Of a stretch of DNA of 64,000 nt, positions 51,770 to 60,986 are shown one piece after another. The stretch spans positions 124,001 through 188,000 of the forward strand of contig JBLNAG010000002.1 in the NCBI GenBank assembly GCA_050259235.1. Direction: 5' to 3'. This DNA comes from UBA5364 sp050259235 (GTDB lineage Bacteria > Bacillota_I > Bacilli_A > RF39 > UBA660). Positions within the stretch are counted from its first letter, which is position 1; each line of letters opens with the position of its first letter. The notes below the pieces were generated by a model. That model had not been told where the DNA came from. It was given only the letters and a program-made list of their open reading frames with translations, and searched no databases. The translations under genes and the position numbers were made by a program.

Positions 51770-53494
51770 CTAATAATCCTTTCTAAAAGCAGGTGCAATC
51801 TCAGCATATTTATCTAAGTCAGACTTACCATTCCAAGTCATATATCCACCTGTTAGACCAGCATCATATAGTCCTTTTATTTCTTCAGAAACTTTTGTAG
51901 CATCATATGGAATATATGGTTCTTTGATGGTATTATAGGCTTGTATCCAAGTTCTAGTAATAGCCGGTGTTGATATTTCACCTTGACGTAAAGTAGCACT
52001 ATCACCCCAAGCTTTTAATAAGTCATATGGAACTGTCCAAACAGGAACTGAAAATCCATATTCATATTTATTAAAATGATCAGGATATGGCATAGCACTA
52101 ATAACATCGACTACATTGGAAATAGCTCCCCAATATTGGCCATAAGCTGTGACATAATTATTAGCACTTTCACCAAACACATCTACTGAAACATAGGCAT
52201 TTAATTTATGTATTTCATCAGTTGCATACATCAAGAAAGCTTGAATAGCTTGAGCTTTTGATTCATTATACTTATTTTTCATATTAATTAATCCTGCTTT
52301 TTCAACATCCCCTGTACGGTCTGGAAAACGCACATAATCAAATTGAATTTCATTAAATCCCATTTCTTTAACTGACTCTAAAGCAAGAGCTACGCTAAAT
52401 TCCCATACATCTCTACAGAATGCACTTGGCCAAAAGGAACCATTATGATTATATGGCTTACCTGTAGAGGTTGAAGCAATAGCACATTCTGAATGGTCAG
52501 TAATATAATAACTATCTTTAAAAGTAGTTATTCTTCCTATAACATAAAATCCATTATCCTTTAACTTTTTAATTGCATTCTTATAACCATCAAAAGTATT
52601 AATAGCTTTAGCATAATTAGTAGGAGAATGATCCTTCATTGCTTGAGCCGGATAACCAGGAGCAGTATTATCTTTAATATCAACTACAAAAGCATTGATA
52701 TTACTATTCTTTGCTAAATTAATATAAGCATCTATATTGCCTAAAACACCAGAATTAACGTAAAGACTTCTTACTTCGTCTGGCATAACATTATCTTTGA
52801 ATTTTTCTTTATTAACAGGGTAAAAATCTAAATTTCCTGCTTTTCCTCCACCCCATCTATCACCACGAGCGCTATGAATAGCATAGCTTCCGTTATTATC
52901 ATAGTTAGCTAATGATAATTCACTAGTAGTAACCAAATATTTTCCATATACATATCCAGTTAAATCTTCATAATTAACCTTATACATATTGACTATACCT
53001 GTACTAGAAATAGTATCAAAACCAACGATTTCTAGTTTCTCACCTTTTTTAATAAGAGATAATATTTTAATATCATCATTCTTTTCATATAATGTAACTG
53101 GAGTTCTTACATATAATTCTGTTTCTTTTATACTCTTTTCATATGTATCGGCAATGTTATCAGGCATGATTAAATAATCTTTTTTGTTATATTTAATTTT
53201 ACGGTAAGTCTTAGTTTCAACAACCTTATCATTTTCATCTTTAATATTTTGCTTTACTGTAAATTCATATAATGTAACTTTTGTTCCTCTAGCAATTTTA
53301 ATTGCTTCTTTAAAATCTAAATCATATAGTTTTACCATATAATCTAAAGAACTAATATAAGCATCTGTTTTCCCTTGAATAATAATTTTTTTTGCCTCTT
53401 TCAATAATAGGTTAATACCAGCTATTACAAGAAATATAAAAACAACTAAAATAATCAGATTTTTTATTTTGAGTTTTCTTTTCCTCTTTGCCAT
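51770..53494 (-). CDS. Putative glycoside hydrolase with SH3-like domain (DUF4015)
   Basis: The 574-residue protein has a basic N terminus and an anchoring helix (~13-32), an SH3-like stretch (~130-190: VTLYEKNDDIKILSLIKKGEKLEIVGFD...VNYEDLTGYVYGKYL), then a TIM-barrel-like domain (~240-574) with RSLYVNSGVLGNIDAYINLAKNSNINAFVVDIKDN, GFNEIQFDYVRFPDR and AISNVVDVISAMPYPDHF. This matches the DUF4015 putative glycoside hydrolase family; the conserved Asp/Glu in DYVRFP and VDVISAM are likely catalytic. It is probably exported and acts on wall or spore polysaccharide. AGAGGTG precedes the ATG. Confidence 0.8.
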   Translation of the reverse strand: MAKRKRKLKIKNLIILVVFIFLVIAGINLLLKEAKKIIIQGKTDAYISSLDYMVKLYDLDFKEAIKIARGTKVTLYEFTVKQNIKDENDKVVETKTYRKIKYNKKDYLIMPDNIADTYEKSIKETELYVRTPVTLYEKNDDIKILSLIKKGEKLEIVGFDTISSTGIVNMYKVNYEDLTGYVYGKYLVTTSELSLANYDNNGSYAIHSARGDRWGGGKAGNLDFYPVNKEKFKDNVMPDEVRSLYVNSGVLGNIDAYINLAKNSNINAFVVDIKDNTAPGYPAQAMKDHSPTNYAKAINTFDGYKNAIKKLKDNGFYVIGRITTFKDSYYITDHSECAIASTSTGKPYNHNGSFWPSAFCRDVWEFSVALALESVKEMGFNEIQFDYVRFPDRTGDVEKAGLINMKNKYNESKAQAIQAFLMYATDEIHKLNAYVSVDVFGESANNYVTAYGQYWGAISNVVDVISAMPYPDHFNKYEYGFSVPVWTVPYDLLKAWGDSATLRQGEISTPAITRTWIQAYNTIKEPYIPYDATKVSEEIKGLYDAGLTGGYMTWNGKSDLDKYAEIAPAFRKDY

Positions 53495-53514
53495 CCGAAT
53501 ACACCTCTAGCATA

Positions 53515-53523
53515 AGTATATCA
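53515..53523 (-). promoter_or_regulatory. Extended -10 element before the glycoside hydrolase gene
   Basis: TGATATACT on the minus strand ~20 bases before the start codon. Confidence 0.45.
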
Positions 53524-53535
53524 TATTAGTTTTTT

Positions 53536-54309
53536 TTATTCTATAGGTTGCGTTAAAATTGGTGATGAATTATTTAAGCCATTAAAATAGTAACTAGGTA
53601 CTGTACCTTGGATTATCTTTAAGGCAATTGGAATATCTACTGTAACTGTATTTGTCTTAGAAGTAACCGGTAATATTACTCTTTCTGTTAGTACTAAATG
53701 TACTGTTGTTTCAATTAAAGCATTATTTATTCCATAATTAGTAACCTTTGAATCAATATTTGCAATAATATCTCCCATCACTTTAAATCTAACCGGTATC
53801 TTAGGTCCTAGGTTTGCTAAAAAAGTATTGTTAAAAACAACACCCATTGGTATTTCAAAGAAAATCCCTTTTTTAAGCATATCCTTATCATAACTAACTA
53901 AGACATTCTCCCCTAAATCTAATTTATCAATTTCTCCATCTTGAACATATTTCATATTCAATTGAACACGATTAATAGCTTTTAGTAAAAATTGATTTAC
54001 TAATACTGGGTCAAAATCAATAGTAGCTATTTCACCTTTTTCATCCTTATTAATAATAAATAAGTTTTCTACACTTAACGATTTCGCAACCTCATTATTT
54101 ATAGCTTTGCTAATTATAAGACTAGCTAATTTTTTAGATTCTATTTCTGCATAATTTAATAATATCGGAGATACCATCTGGTTAATATAACTAAAAGCAG
54201 ATACTAAAGCTATTATTATTAATATAATTATTATTAATATCTTATTAATTACTTTATTTTTTTTATTTTTAAATCCAATTTTCTTCTTTAAATGCATCTT
54301 TCTTCTCAT
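53536..54309 (-). CDS. yunB: Sporulation protein YunB
   Basis: The ATG at 54309 follows AGGTGG, giving 257 residues (a longer open frame upstream lacks a site and crosses a terminator). One membrane helix (~24-45) is followed by a conserved body: ISKAINNEVAKSLSVENLFIINKDEKGEIATIDFDPVLVNQFL and LGPKIPVRFKVMGDIIANIDSKVTNYGINNALIETTVHLVLTERVILPVTSKTNTVTVDIPIALKIIQGTVPSYY are diagnostic of YunB. In B. subtilis it is a mother-cell-specific (sigma-E) gene needed for normal spores. It lies upstream of the glycoside hydrolase and yutD, which recalls the B. subtilis yunB/yutD region. Confidence 0.93.
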   Translation of the reverse strand: MRRKMHLKKKIGFKNKKNKVINKILIIIILIIIALVSAFSYINQMVSPILLNYAEIESKKLASLIISKAINNEVAKSLSVENLFIINKDEKGEIATIDFDPVLVNQFLLKAINRVQLNMKYVQDGEIDKLDLGENVLVSYDKDMLKKGIFFEIPMGVVFNNTFLANLGPKIPVRFKVMGDIIANIDSKVTNYGINNALIETTVHLVLTERVILPVTSKTNTVTVDIPIALKIIQGTVPSYYFNGLNNSSPILTQPIE

Positions 54310-54332
54310 ACTACCACCTATATAATAATATG

Positions 54333-54364
54333 AAAAAAAAGAAAAGATAACTCCTTTCTTTTTT
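54333..54364 (-). terminator. Second hairpin terminator before yunB
   Basis: AAAAGAAAAGA and TCCTTTCTTTT arms with a four-base loop and eight T on the minus strand, in tandem with the nrdG terminator. Confidence 0.6.
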
Positions 54365-54379
54365 AGATTCCATTTAGTA

Positions 54380-54409
54380 TAAAAAAAGATATGACAAATG
54401 TCATATCTA
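54380..54409 (-). terminator. nrdG terminator
   Basis: AGATATGACA and TGTCATATCT arms with a two-base loop followed by seven T on the minus strand; it overlaps the nrdG stop. Confidence 0.85.
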
Positions 54410-54970
54410 TACAAACATATATTTACATTGTTCAGAAGGGCTAATATATGTTTTTTCATCTTTATATTTTTTAATTAGACAAACTTTATTATTTCTCAAA
54501 CTTTTTTTAACATCAATAATTCTTTGATTTCTAGAGCCTTTAAATTTTAAATTTAAACTCTTTTCTTCTAAAATAAACTTTCCGTCAACTAGAACATCAA
54601 TGTTCTTAAGTAATTCCATAATACTTGGATTTTCATTAGATTTAGCTAATAATTGTTCAAAAGTATATCCTGTATAGCACCATACATTTAGTTTAATACT
54701 CTTACAAAATTTAGCAACTTCTAAACAAGCATCAGCTTGGCACATTGGATCTCCACCAGATAAAGTAATACCATCTTGCAACTTTAACTCAACTATTTCT
54801 TGCTTTAATTCATCTATATCCTTTAGAAATCCACTATTAAATGAATGAGTATCAGGATTATGACATCCTAGACAGTTATGAATACATCCTTGTGTCCATA
54901 AAACTGTTCTAATACCTTCGCCATCAACAATACTATCTGATTGGAGTTCTCGAGCTAAACGAATTTTCAT
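54407..54970 (-). CDS. nrdG: Anaerobic ribonucleotide reductase activating protein
   Basis: The 187-residue radical-SAM enzyme installs the glycyl radical on NrdD. It has the CxxxCxxC motif in TQGCIHNCLGCHNPDTH and the SAM-domain stretch DGITLSGGDPMCQADACLEVAKF. It lies at the end of a two-gene operon with an ATGA overlap with nrdD (54967-54970), so both are made together. Length is usual for the family. Confidence 0.97.
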   Translation of the reverse strand: MKIRLARELQSDSIVDGEGIRTVLWTQGCIHNCLGCHNPDTHSFNSGFLKDIDELKQEIVELKLQDGITLSGGDPMCQADACLEVAKFCKSIKLNVWCYTGYTFEQLLAKSNENPSIMELLKNIDVLVDGKFILEEKSLNLKFKGSRNQRIIDVKKSLRNNKVCLIKKYKDEKTYISPSEQCKYMFV

Positions 54971-57339
54971 AATGAATGTTTAACCCTATCTCTTTCTTCA
55001 GCACGTTTACCGTTATTGAAACGATCTACTGTTCCAACTAAATAGCCCGTAATTCTTCTAATTCTTTCAAATTTAACTCCATCAGCTTCAGTTCTACCAC
55101 AGCCTGGACATTGATCGCCAATTACACCAGTAAACCCACAAACTGGATCACGATCAACAGGGTGATTAATTGCTCCATATCCAATTCCTTCTTCTTTCAT
55201 CATACGAACAACTTTTTCAAATGCTTCAACATTATCACTTGTATCCCCATCAAGCTCAACATATGTAATATGCCCAGCATTAGTAAATGCATGGTATGGT
55301 GCTTCAAGACTAATTTTCTTAGCAATTGGGATATTGAAATAAACAGGTACATGGAATGAGTTAGTATAATATTCTTTGTTTGTTACACCTTTAATATTAC
55401 CATAAATAGCTTTATCTATATTAGTAAATCTTCCTGATAATCCTTCAGCAGGTGTAGCTAACAATGTGAAGTTAAGATTATATGCTTTAGCATACTCATC
55501 ACATTTTTCTCTCATAAATTTAATAATTTTTAAACCTAATTTTTGAGATTCTTCACTTTCCCCATGATGTTTTCCAGTTAGAGCTTTAAGAGTTTCTGCT
55601 AAACCAATGAATCCTATTGATAAAGTACCATGTTTTAATACTTTTCTCAATTTATCACTTGATTTTAATTTTTCCGAATCCATCCATACTCCTTGACCTA
55701 ATAAAAATGGAAAGTTATATATTCTTCTATTACATTGTATTTCAAATCTTTCTAATAATTGATCTTTAACCAAATCCATAGTTTCCTCTAATTCAGCCAT
55801 AAATCCTTTAAGATCTGCCTTTTCATTATTGATAATACCATGTTTAATACCTATTCTTGGTAAATTAATTGAAGTAAACGATAAGTTACCGCGTCCTGGG
55901 GTAACAGCTTTATCTGGGTCTACAACATTTCCAAGCACACGAGTACGACATCCCATATAAGCTACTTCTGTTTCATAATTACCAGGTACATAAGCACCTA
56001 TATTAAATGGTGAATCCAAGAATGAAAAGTTAGGGAATAATCTCTTAGCTGATACTCTACAAGCTAATTTAAATAAATCATAGTTTGGATCACTTTCATT
56101 ATAATTTATTCCTTCTTTTACTTTAAAAATTGAAATTGGGAAAATTGGTGTTTCATTTTTTCCTAAACCAGCTTCTGAAGCCAATAAGTAATTCTTGATA
56201 ACCATTCTTCCTTCTGGACTAGTATCAGTACCAAAGTTAACAGATGAAAATGGTACTTGAGCTCCAGCTCTTGAATGCATAGTATTTAAATTATGAATGA
56301 ATGCTTCCATCGCTTGATAAGTAATACGATTAGTCTTTTGTAAAGCTTTTTCATATCCAAGCGTAAATATCTTTTTAGCTTCATCAGAACCTTTAGTAAA
56401 TTGATCAAAAACATTTATATCAAATTCAATAGATTGAATTTTATCAATTTCTTTAACTATTTTATCCATATTAATAAAATTATTAAAACCTGAAAAATCT
56501 AAAAAGTCATAAATGCATTGTTTAAATTGTTTTATAAAAGTTTTAACAACTCCAGGTGCAAGATAATAATCAAATGTAGGAATACTTTGTCCACCGTGTT
56601 GATCATTTTGATTAGATTGAATAGCAATAGCTGCTAAAGCACCATATGACATAATATCTTGTGGTTCTCTTAAATGACCATGACCAGTAGAAAATCCACC
56701 TTCAAATAATTTAGCTAAATTAATTTGTGTACAAGTAGTAGTACCCATTGGTAAGAAATCCATATCATGAATATGAATAACACCACTATCATGTGCTTCT
56801 GCAAATCTTGGCTTCATCAAATATGATTTAGCAAACTCTTTAGAAACAGTACTACCATATTGTAACATTGTCCCCATTGGAGTATTTCCATCGACATTAG
56901 CATTTTCTCTCTTAGTATCGTCTTCACTAGCTGATTTCAATCCTAAACTTTCGATAGTTTTAATAAATTTATGTAGTTTTTTTTCATCACTAAACATTAA
57001 ACGTGATTGATTTCTTCTATCACGATATTCAGAGAATGATTTATAAACCTCATCATATTTTTTCTTTTGAAGTTCATCTTCAATTAAATCTTGAATTTCT
57101 TCAATCTTTATTTTTTCAGCACCTTGATTGATATAATCATTTTCAATACGTGATATTACACCTTGATATACCTTTTGAATATCTTTTTCATTATATATAG
57201 GTTCTTCATCATTAACATTGTTAACACTATCAAACCCTTTTTTAATTGCTACTGCAATTTTAGATCCATCAAAATCTACTTTTTTTCCGTTTCTTTTTAC
57301 TACCATTAAAGTAGTTAATTTGTCTTCAATACTTACCAT
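54967..57339 (-). CDS. nrdD: Anaerobic ribonucleoside-triphosphate reductase
   Basis: NrdD reduces NTPs to dNTPs without oxygen. The start is the ATG at 57339 (AGAGG upstream), because the promoter lies between 57377 and 57405; this gives 790 residues. An N-terminal ATP-cone (MVVKRNGKKVDFDGSKIAVAIKKG, ~10-100) gives allosteric control. The barrel has NLAKLFEGGFSTGHGHLREP and HNLNTMHSRAGAQVPFSSVNFGTDTS, a zinc site near the end (CGFTGVIGDQCPGCGR) and the glycyl radical segment RRITGYLVGTVDRFNNGKRAEERDRVKH. It is the only ribonucleotide reductase in the window. Confidence 0.98.
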   Translation of the reverse strand: MVSIEDKLTTLMVVKRNGKKVDFDGSKIAVAIKKGFDSVNNVNDEEPIYNEKDIQKVYQGVISRIENDYINQGAEKIKIEEIQDLIEDELQKKKYDEVYKSFSEYRDRRNQSRLMFSDEKKLHKFIKTIESLGLKSASEDDTKRENANVDGNTPMGTMLQYGSTVSKEFAKSYLMKPRFAEAHDSGVIHIHDMDFLPMGTTTCTQINLAKLFEGGFSTGHGHLREPQDIMSYGALAAIAIQSNQNDQHGGQSIPTFDYYLAPGVVKTFIKQFKQCIYDFLDFSGFNNFINMDKIVKEIDKIQSIEFDINVFDQFTKGSDEAKKIFTLGYEKALQKTNRITYQAMEAFIHNLNTMHSRAGAQVPFSSVNFGTDTSPEGRMVIKNYLLASEAGLGKNETPIFPISIFKVKEGINYNESDPNYDLFKLACRVSAKRLFPNFSFLDSPFNIGAYVPGNYETEVAYMGCRTRVLGNVVDPDKAVTPGRGNLSFTSINLPRIGIKHGIINNEKADLKGFMAELEETMDLVKDQLLERFEIQCNRRIYNFPFLLGQGVWMDSEKLKSSDKLRKVLKHGTLSIGFIGLAETLKALTGKHHGESEESQKLGLKIIKFMREKCDEYAKAYNLNFTLLATPAEGLSGRFTNIDKAIYGNIKGVTNKEYYTNSFHVPVYFNIPIAKKISLEAPYHAFTNAGHITYVELDGDTSDNVEAFEKVVRMMKEEGIGYGAINHPVDRDPVCGFTGVIGDQCPGCGRTEADGVKFERIRRITGYLVGTVDRFNNGKRAEERDRVKHSL

Positions 57340-57376
57340 ATATTTTATTCCTCTCCTTGCTATCTTTGTTACCTTA

Positions 57377-57405
57377 ATCATAGCACCAAAATATTTCAAA
57401 GTCAA
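57377..57405 (-). promoter_or_regulatory. nrdD promoter
   Basis: TTGACT (57405-57400), a 17-base spacer and TATGAT (57382-57377), with a CGACAT inverted repeat ~10 bases upstream of the -35 box. Confidence 0.75.
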
Positions 57406-57414
57406 ACAAAAGTT

Positions 57415-57431
57415 CGACATTTTTTATGTCG
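57415..57431. promoter_or_regulatory. CGACAT-N5-ATGTCG inverted repeat upstream of the nrdD promoter
   Basis: Six-base arms with a five-base centre, ten bases upstream of the -35 box. It looks like an operator for a dimeric regulator; no known consensus (NrdR, Rex, PerR, LexA) is matched. Confidence 0.5.
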
Positions 57432-57813
57432 TTTTTTGTTTACCTTTATTTTATAAGTATTTCCCAGAAAAAATTTTTTTGTAAAGTTTACATCACCTAT
57501 TTTTTAATTTTTTAATTTTATTTTAAAATTAACATTTGGTTAATTTTAATTGAAAAATATCTTTTTTATCCTTTATTTATAATATTTCAAATATATAACA
57601 AAAAGGTATTTTGTGTCATTTATACTAAAACTTTTTTGTCATTCTTTTACTTTTATAAAAAACATAAAATGTCATTTTATATAAAAAAACGTTTTTTTAT
57701 TTTTCTATTTTCTTACCTATTATCTTTCTTTTGTGTGTCTTTTCCATCCTTTTGAGACTCGTTGAATATTTAATAAATTTAACTCAAAAAGAATATACTT
57801 TTATAGGTGATTT
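57432..57813. other. Divergent control region rich in palindromes
   Basis: No gene fits in this 382-base AT-rich stretch. It contains an 11-bp inverted repeat (57523-57533 with 57539-57549, five-base centre), three TGTCAT elements (57614, 57637 and 57670), and a perfect 20-base palindrome (57681-57700). These suggest several regulator sites acting on nrdD (minus) and the membrane protein gene (plus). Confidence 0.55.
57681..57700. promoter_or_regulatory. Perfect 20-base palindrome
   Basis: ATAAAAAAACGTTTTTTTAT reads the same on both strands. It is likely a cis-acting protein site rather than a terminator, because it has no loop and lies outside any gene end. Confidence 0.5.
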
Positions 57814-57873
57814 ATGAGAAAAATTCAATATATTAAAAGTTATAAATTAGAAAAGAAATTCATTATAACATGA
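57814..57873 (+). CDS. Possible 19-residue peptide coupled to the next gene
   Basis: AGGTGA lies four bases before an ATG that opens a basic 19-residue frame (starting MRKIQYIKSY). Its TGA overlaps the ATG of the membrane protein gene (ATGA). The next gene has no good ribosome binding site of its own, so this short frame may deliver ribosomes to it. Confidence 0.4.
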   Translation: MRKIQYIKSYKLEKKFIIT

Positions 57874-58265
57874 CATATGAAGATCCAAGAATAGTAGAAG
57901 AAAAAGTAAAACTCATAGATTACGAAATAATTGCTACTATTATTTTCATAATGGCAACCATTGTTTCGGTCATCTTATTATATAATGAAAAATTAGATAT
58001 ATTGAATCAAAAAAAATTGTTCAGTGAAAGTGAAAGTAAAACAATTAATATCATCAGGTCAACAGTTATTTTAGCAATAATATTATTTCGTCAATATATA
58101 AATTATAGGACTAAGGAAGTAAATGCAATTGAAGGACAAAATCCAGCCCCAATTAATTTAGATATAATAACATCATACTTTTTGATAATTGCAGCTATTG
58201 TTGCATTATATTCAGCATACATTAGTCCAGTAGAAGAGGAAGAAGGAGTAATTCCACTGGTATAA
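57870..58265 (+). CDS. Small three-helix membrane protein of unknown function
   Basis: The 131-residue protein has three hydrophobic helices (~19-41, ~62-80 and ~98-121) and a strongly acidic C-terminal segment (PVEEEEGVIPLV). The N terminus is charged (YEDPRIVEEKVKLIDYE). No family is recognised. Its start overlaps the stop of the 19-residue frame, and a terminator shared with nrnA follows. It is transcribed away from nrdD. Confidence 0.55.
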   Translation: MTYEDPRIVEEKVKLIDYEIIATIIFIMATIVSVILLYNEKLDILNQKKLFSESESKTINIIRSTVILAIILFRQYINYRTKEVNAIEGQNPAPINLDIITSYFLIIAAIVALYSAYISPVEEEEGVIPLV

Positions 58266-58296
58266 AAAAAAGAATAAATTCTGTTATTCTTTTTCT
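58264..58296. terminator. Bidirectional terminator between the membrane protein and nrnA
   Basis: AAAGAATAA-type and TTATTCTTT arms with A and T tracts at the ends, overlapping the nrnA stop region. Confidence 0.8.
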
Positions 58297-59240
58297 TTAT
58301 ATGTACGACATGCTCCATCTAATTCTTTGATGAAACTTTCCTTGTCTTCTTCTGTTTTTAATCTTACACCACTAGCAAAGATATGCCCACCGCCACCAAA
58401 GTGACTAGCAATTTCATTAATTATTGGCCCTCTTGATCTAATTGAGCCTCTTATAATATCATTGTTAACATCTACTGAGAATATTGCCCATACTAATACT
58501 TCTTCAATATAATTAAAATTATTAATCATATTACCAGCTGTAGCAGCATCAACGTTATATTCTTTTAATATATCTTCAGTAATTGTAATATGAGCCAATC
58601 CACTTTCAGTTATTGTCATATTGTTAGCAATATAACCTTGAAACCTTATTTCTTTAACTGGTCTCATATATAAAGGTTCATATAAATTTGTAAAATCAAT
58701 ATTAGTTAATTTTATTAATTTAGAAACTAATGAAAATGTTTTTGGAGTTGTATATTGAAATAAGAAACGATTAGTATCAGATACGATTCCTATAAATAAT
58801 TTTTCCGCAGCTTCTTTAGACATAACTAATCTTGTTTTAAAAACTAGTTCTAATATCATTTGTGAAGCACTACTAGACATATCATCTATCCATTCAATAT
58901 CACAGAACTTTTCCACAAAAGGATGATGATCAATTTTAATTTTTTCTTTGAATCTTGATGGATCAACACCATCTACCCTCTTATAATCAGGGGTATCTAA
59001 AACTATTAATAATGAATTTTCATACATTTCTTCATTAAATCTATCTAAAACTCCTAGAAATTTGAAAGCTGAAGCTGGTGCACCAACTGCAAACACCTTT
59101 TTATTTGGAAAAGTATTTAAAATTATATCCCTTAAGGCAATTGAAGATGCTAAACAATCAGGATCAGCTCCTATATGTCTAGTAATAACTATCTTTTTGT
59201 ATTTCTTAATTTTTCGATATATTTTACTATACTTATTCAT
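58284..59240 (-). CDS. nrnA: NrnA-type DHH phosphoesterase
   Basis: The 318-residue DHH/DHHA1 protein degrades short RNA and pAp in NrnA relatives, using manganese. It has IVITRHIGADPDCLASSIAL, IVLDTPDYKRVDG and KIDHHPFVEKFCDIEWID with the DHH motif, and the DHHA1 glycine-rich FGGGGHIFASG near the end. It is usually involved in nanoRNA and cyclic-dinucleotide turnover. It starts 12 bases after ackA and probably belongs to the lysS-ackA transcript. Confidence 0.92.
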   Translation of the reverse strand: MNKYSKIYRKIKKYKKIVITRHIGADPDCLASSIALRDIILNTFPNKKVFAVGAPASAFKFLGVLDRFNEEMYENSLLIVLDTPDYKRVDGVDPSRFKEKIKIDHHPFVEKFCDIEWIDDMSSSASQMILELVFKTRLVMSKEAAEKLFIGIVSDTNRFLFQYTTPKTFSLVSKLIKLTNIDFTNLYEPLYMRPVKEIRFQGYIANNMTITESGLAHITITEDILKEYNVDAATAGNMINNFNYIEEVLVWAIFSVDVNNDIIRGSIRSRGPIINEIASHFGGGGHIFASGVRLKTEEDKESFIKELDGACRTYKEKE

Positions 59241-59252
59241 AATTCACACTTT

Positions 59253-60431
59253 CTATTTAATAAAACTGACAGTGTCGCGAGCTATCATTACTTCTTCATC
59301 AGTTGGTACTATATAACATGGTACTTTAGAATCTTTTGTAGTAATGATTCTTTCTACTCCTTTTATATTATTTGATTCTTCATCTAATTTAATTCCTAAG
59401 ACAGCTAAAGAATCAATAACATCTTTTCTCGTTTTTGGTGAATTTTCACCAATACCGCCTGCAAAGCAAATAGCATCTACTCCACCTAATATCACATAGT
59501 ATCTAGAAATATATTCGACAATTCTTCTCACAAACATTCTTTGTGATAAAATACATCTTTCATCTCCTGATTCAATACCATTTTCAATGTCTCTTGAATC
59601 ACTACTAATACCACTTACTCCTAGATAACCACTCTTCTTATTTAAATCATCAAGTACTTCTGTTAAGGATTTATTTGTTTTTTCCATAACATAAGGAATA
59701 ATTGTAACATCAACATCTCCAGAACGTGTACCCATCATAATACCAGCATTTGGTGTAAATCCCATTGAAGTATCAATACATTTACCATCTTTAATAGCTG
59801 ATATACTTCCACCATTGCCTAAATGACAAGTGATTACTTTAGATTCTTTAGTACCAAGTATTTCACTCATACGGTTAGCTAAATATTTATGACTTGTTCC
59901 GTGAAAACCATATTTACGAACATTGTATTCACTATACCATTCATATGGAATAGCATAAATATATGCTTCTTTTTCCATTGTTTGATGAAAAGCTGTGTCA
60001 AATACTGCTACTTGAACAGCATTTGGAATTAATTTCATACATGCATTTATTCCAATAAGATTAGCTGGATTATGTAGTGGTGCTAATGAACTTAAGTCTT
60101 CAATATCTTTTAAAACTTCATCAGTAATAACAACTGAACAAGTATATTTATTACCGCCATGAACAACTCTATGTCCAATTCCACTAATTTCATCTAATGA
60201 TTTAACAACATTATTATCAAATAATTCTTGAATTAAAACTGAAACAGCTTCATCATGATTTTTAAGTTCTAATTCTTTTCTTATTTTTTCTCCATTTATT
60301 TTTATTGAATAAAAACTATTTCCTATTCCTATTCTTTCAAATACTCCTGAAATAATTACTTTTTCTTCTGGCATTTCATACATTTGAAATTTCAATGATG
60401 AACTACCAGCATTAATAGCTAAAACCCTCAT
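59253..60431 (-). CDS. ackA: Acetate kinase
   Basis: The 392-residue kinase converts acetyl phosphate and ADP to acetate and ATP. It shows VLAINAGSSSLKFQMYEMP, GHRVVHGG, FDTAFHQTM, RKYGFHGTSHKYLA, ICHLGNGGSISAIKDGKCIDTSMGFTP and the C-terminal FAGGIGENSP. The start follows TTAGGAGG. With PduL (31739-32311) it can form the acetate branch and make ATP during fermentation. It is followed at once by nrnA. Confidence 0.98.
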   Translation of the reverse strand: MRVLAINAGSSSLKFQMYEMPEEKVIISGVFERIGIGNSFYSIKINGEKIRKELELKNHDEAVSVLIQELFDNNVVKSLDEISGIGHRVVHGGNKYTCSVVITDEVLKDIEDLSSLAPLHNPANLIGINACMKLIPNAVQVAVFDTAFHQTMEKEAYIYAIPYEWYSEYNVRKYGFHGTSHKYLANRMSEILGTKESKVITCHLGNGGSISAIKDGKCIDTSMGFTPNAGIMMGTRSGDVDVTIIPYVMEKTNKSLTEVLDDLNKKSGYLGVSGISSDSRDIENGIESGDERCILSQRMFVRRIVEYISRYYVILGGVDAICFAGGIGENSPKTRKDVIDSLAVLGIKLDEESNNIKGVERIITTKDSKVPCYIVPTDEEVMIARDTVSFIK

Positions 60432-60440
60432 GTTTTCCTC

Positions 60441-60974
60441 CTAAATGTCCCATTCTAAAACTTCACAATTCTGTGGTTTATATTTTGTAAAATCGCCATC
60501 AGCAGGAATGCCATTAAAGTAAAAGTATAATGACTTACATATCCCACTATGCGTAACTATTATTATATTTTTATTTTTATATTGTTCTTTTAAGGCTAGT
60601 AGTGTATCAACACTTCTATGATATAAGTCTTGAATATTTTCAGCTTCATCATATTTATTATTTTTATAATAGTTCCAATAATCTAAAAATTGAACTCCTG
60701 TACGATCATTACCAGTAAACTCACCATGATGTCTACCGATTAATCTCTCATCAAAAACAAGAGGTATTTTATTATTGCTGATTATTTCAGCTGTTTCCTT
60801 ACATCTCATCATTGGTGAACTAATTATTAGGTCAATATTTTTATCTTCAAAGTATTTTTGAGCCTGTTTAGCCTGAAGAATACCGGTCTCATTGATTCCG
60901 GTATTGATTCTTCCTTGAAATAGTCTTTTAACATTACTCTCCGTTTCACCGTGTCGAACAATATATATCTTCAT
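60441..60974 (-). CDS. Histidine phosphatase family protein
   Basis: The 177-residue protein has the RHG motif (IVRHGETESNVKRLFQGRINTGINETG), an Arg in SPMMRCKETAEII, Glu in GRHHGEFTG and the second His in IVTHSGICKSLYFYFNG. It is in the phosphoglycerate mutase-like superfamily; the substrate (for example cobalamin or small sugar phosphates) is not clear. It lies between lysS and ackA with gaps of 12 and 9 bases, so it is in the same operon. Confidence 0.9.
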   Translation of the reverse strand: MKIYIVRHGETESNVKRLFQGRINTGINETGILQAKQAQKYFEDKNIDLIISSPMMRCKETAEIISNNKIPLVFDERLIGRHHGEFTGNDRTGVQFLDYWNYYKNNKYDEAENIQDLYHRSVDTLLALKEQYKNKNIIIVTHSGICKSLYFYFNGIPADGDFTKYKPQNCEVLEWDI

Positions 60975-60986
60975 ACTACAATTCCC

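Noticed and set aside
54310..54459. 50-residue N-terminal extension of YunB
   Set aside because: The extension crosses a terminator hairpin and lacks the yunB family start; the ATG at 54309 has AGGTGG.
57415..57431. CGACAT repeat as a plus-strand terminator
   Set aside because: No plus-strand gene ends before it, and the short stem sits next to a promoter, so an operator is more likely.
57218..57484. Plus-strand ORF upstream of the control region
   Set aside because: Antisense to the start of nrdD and its promoter; no ribosome binding site or family.
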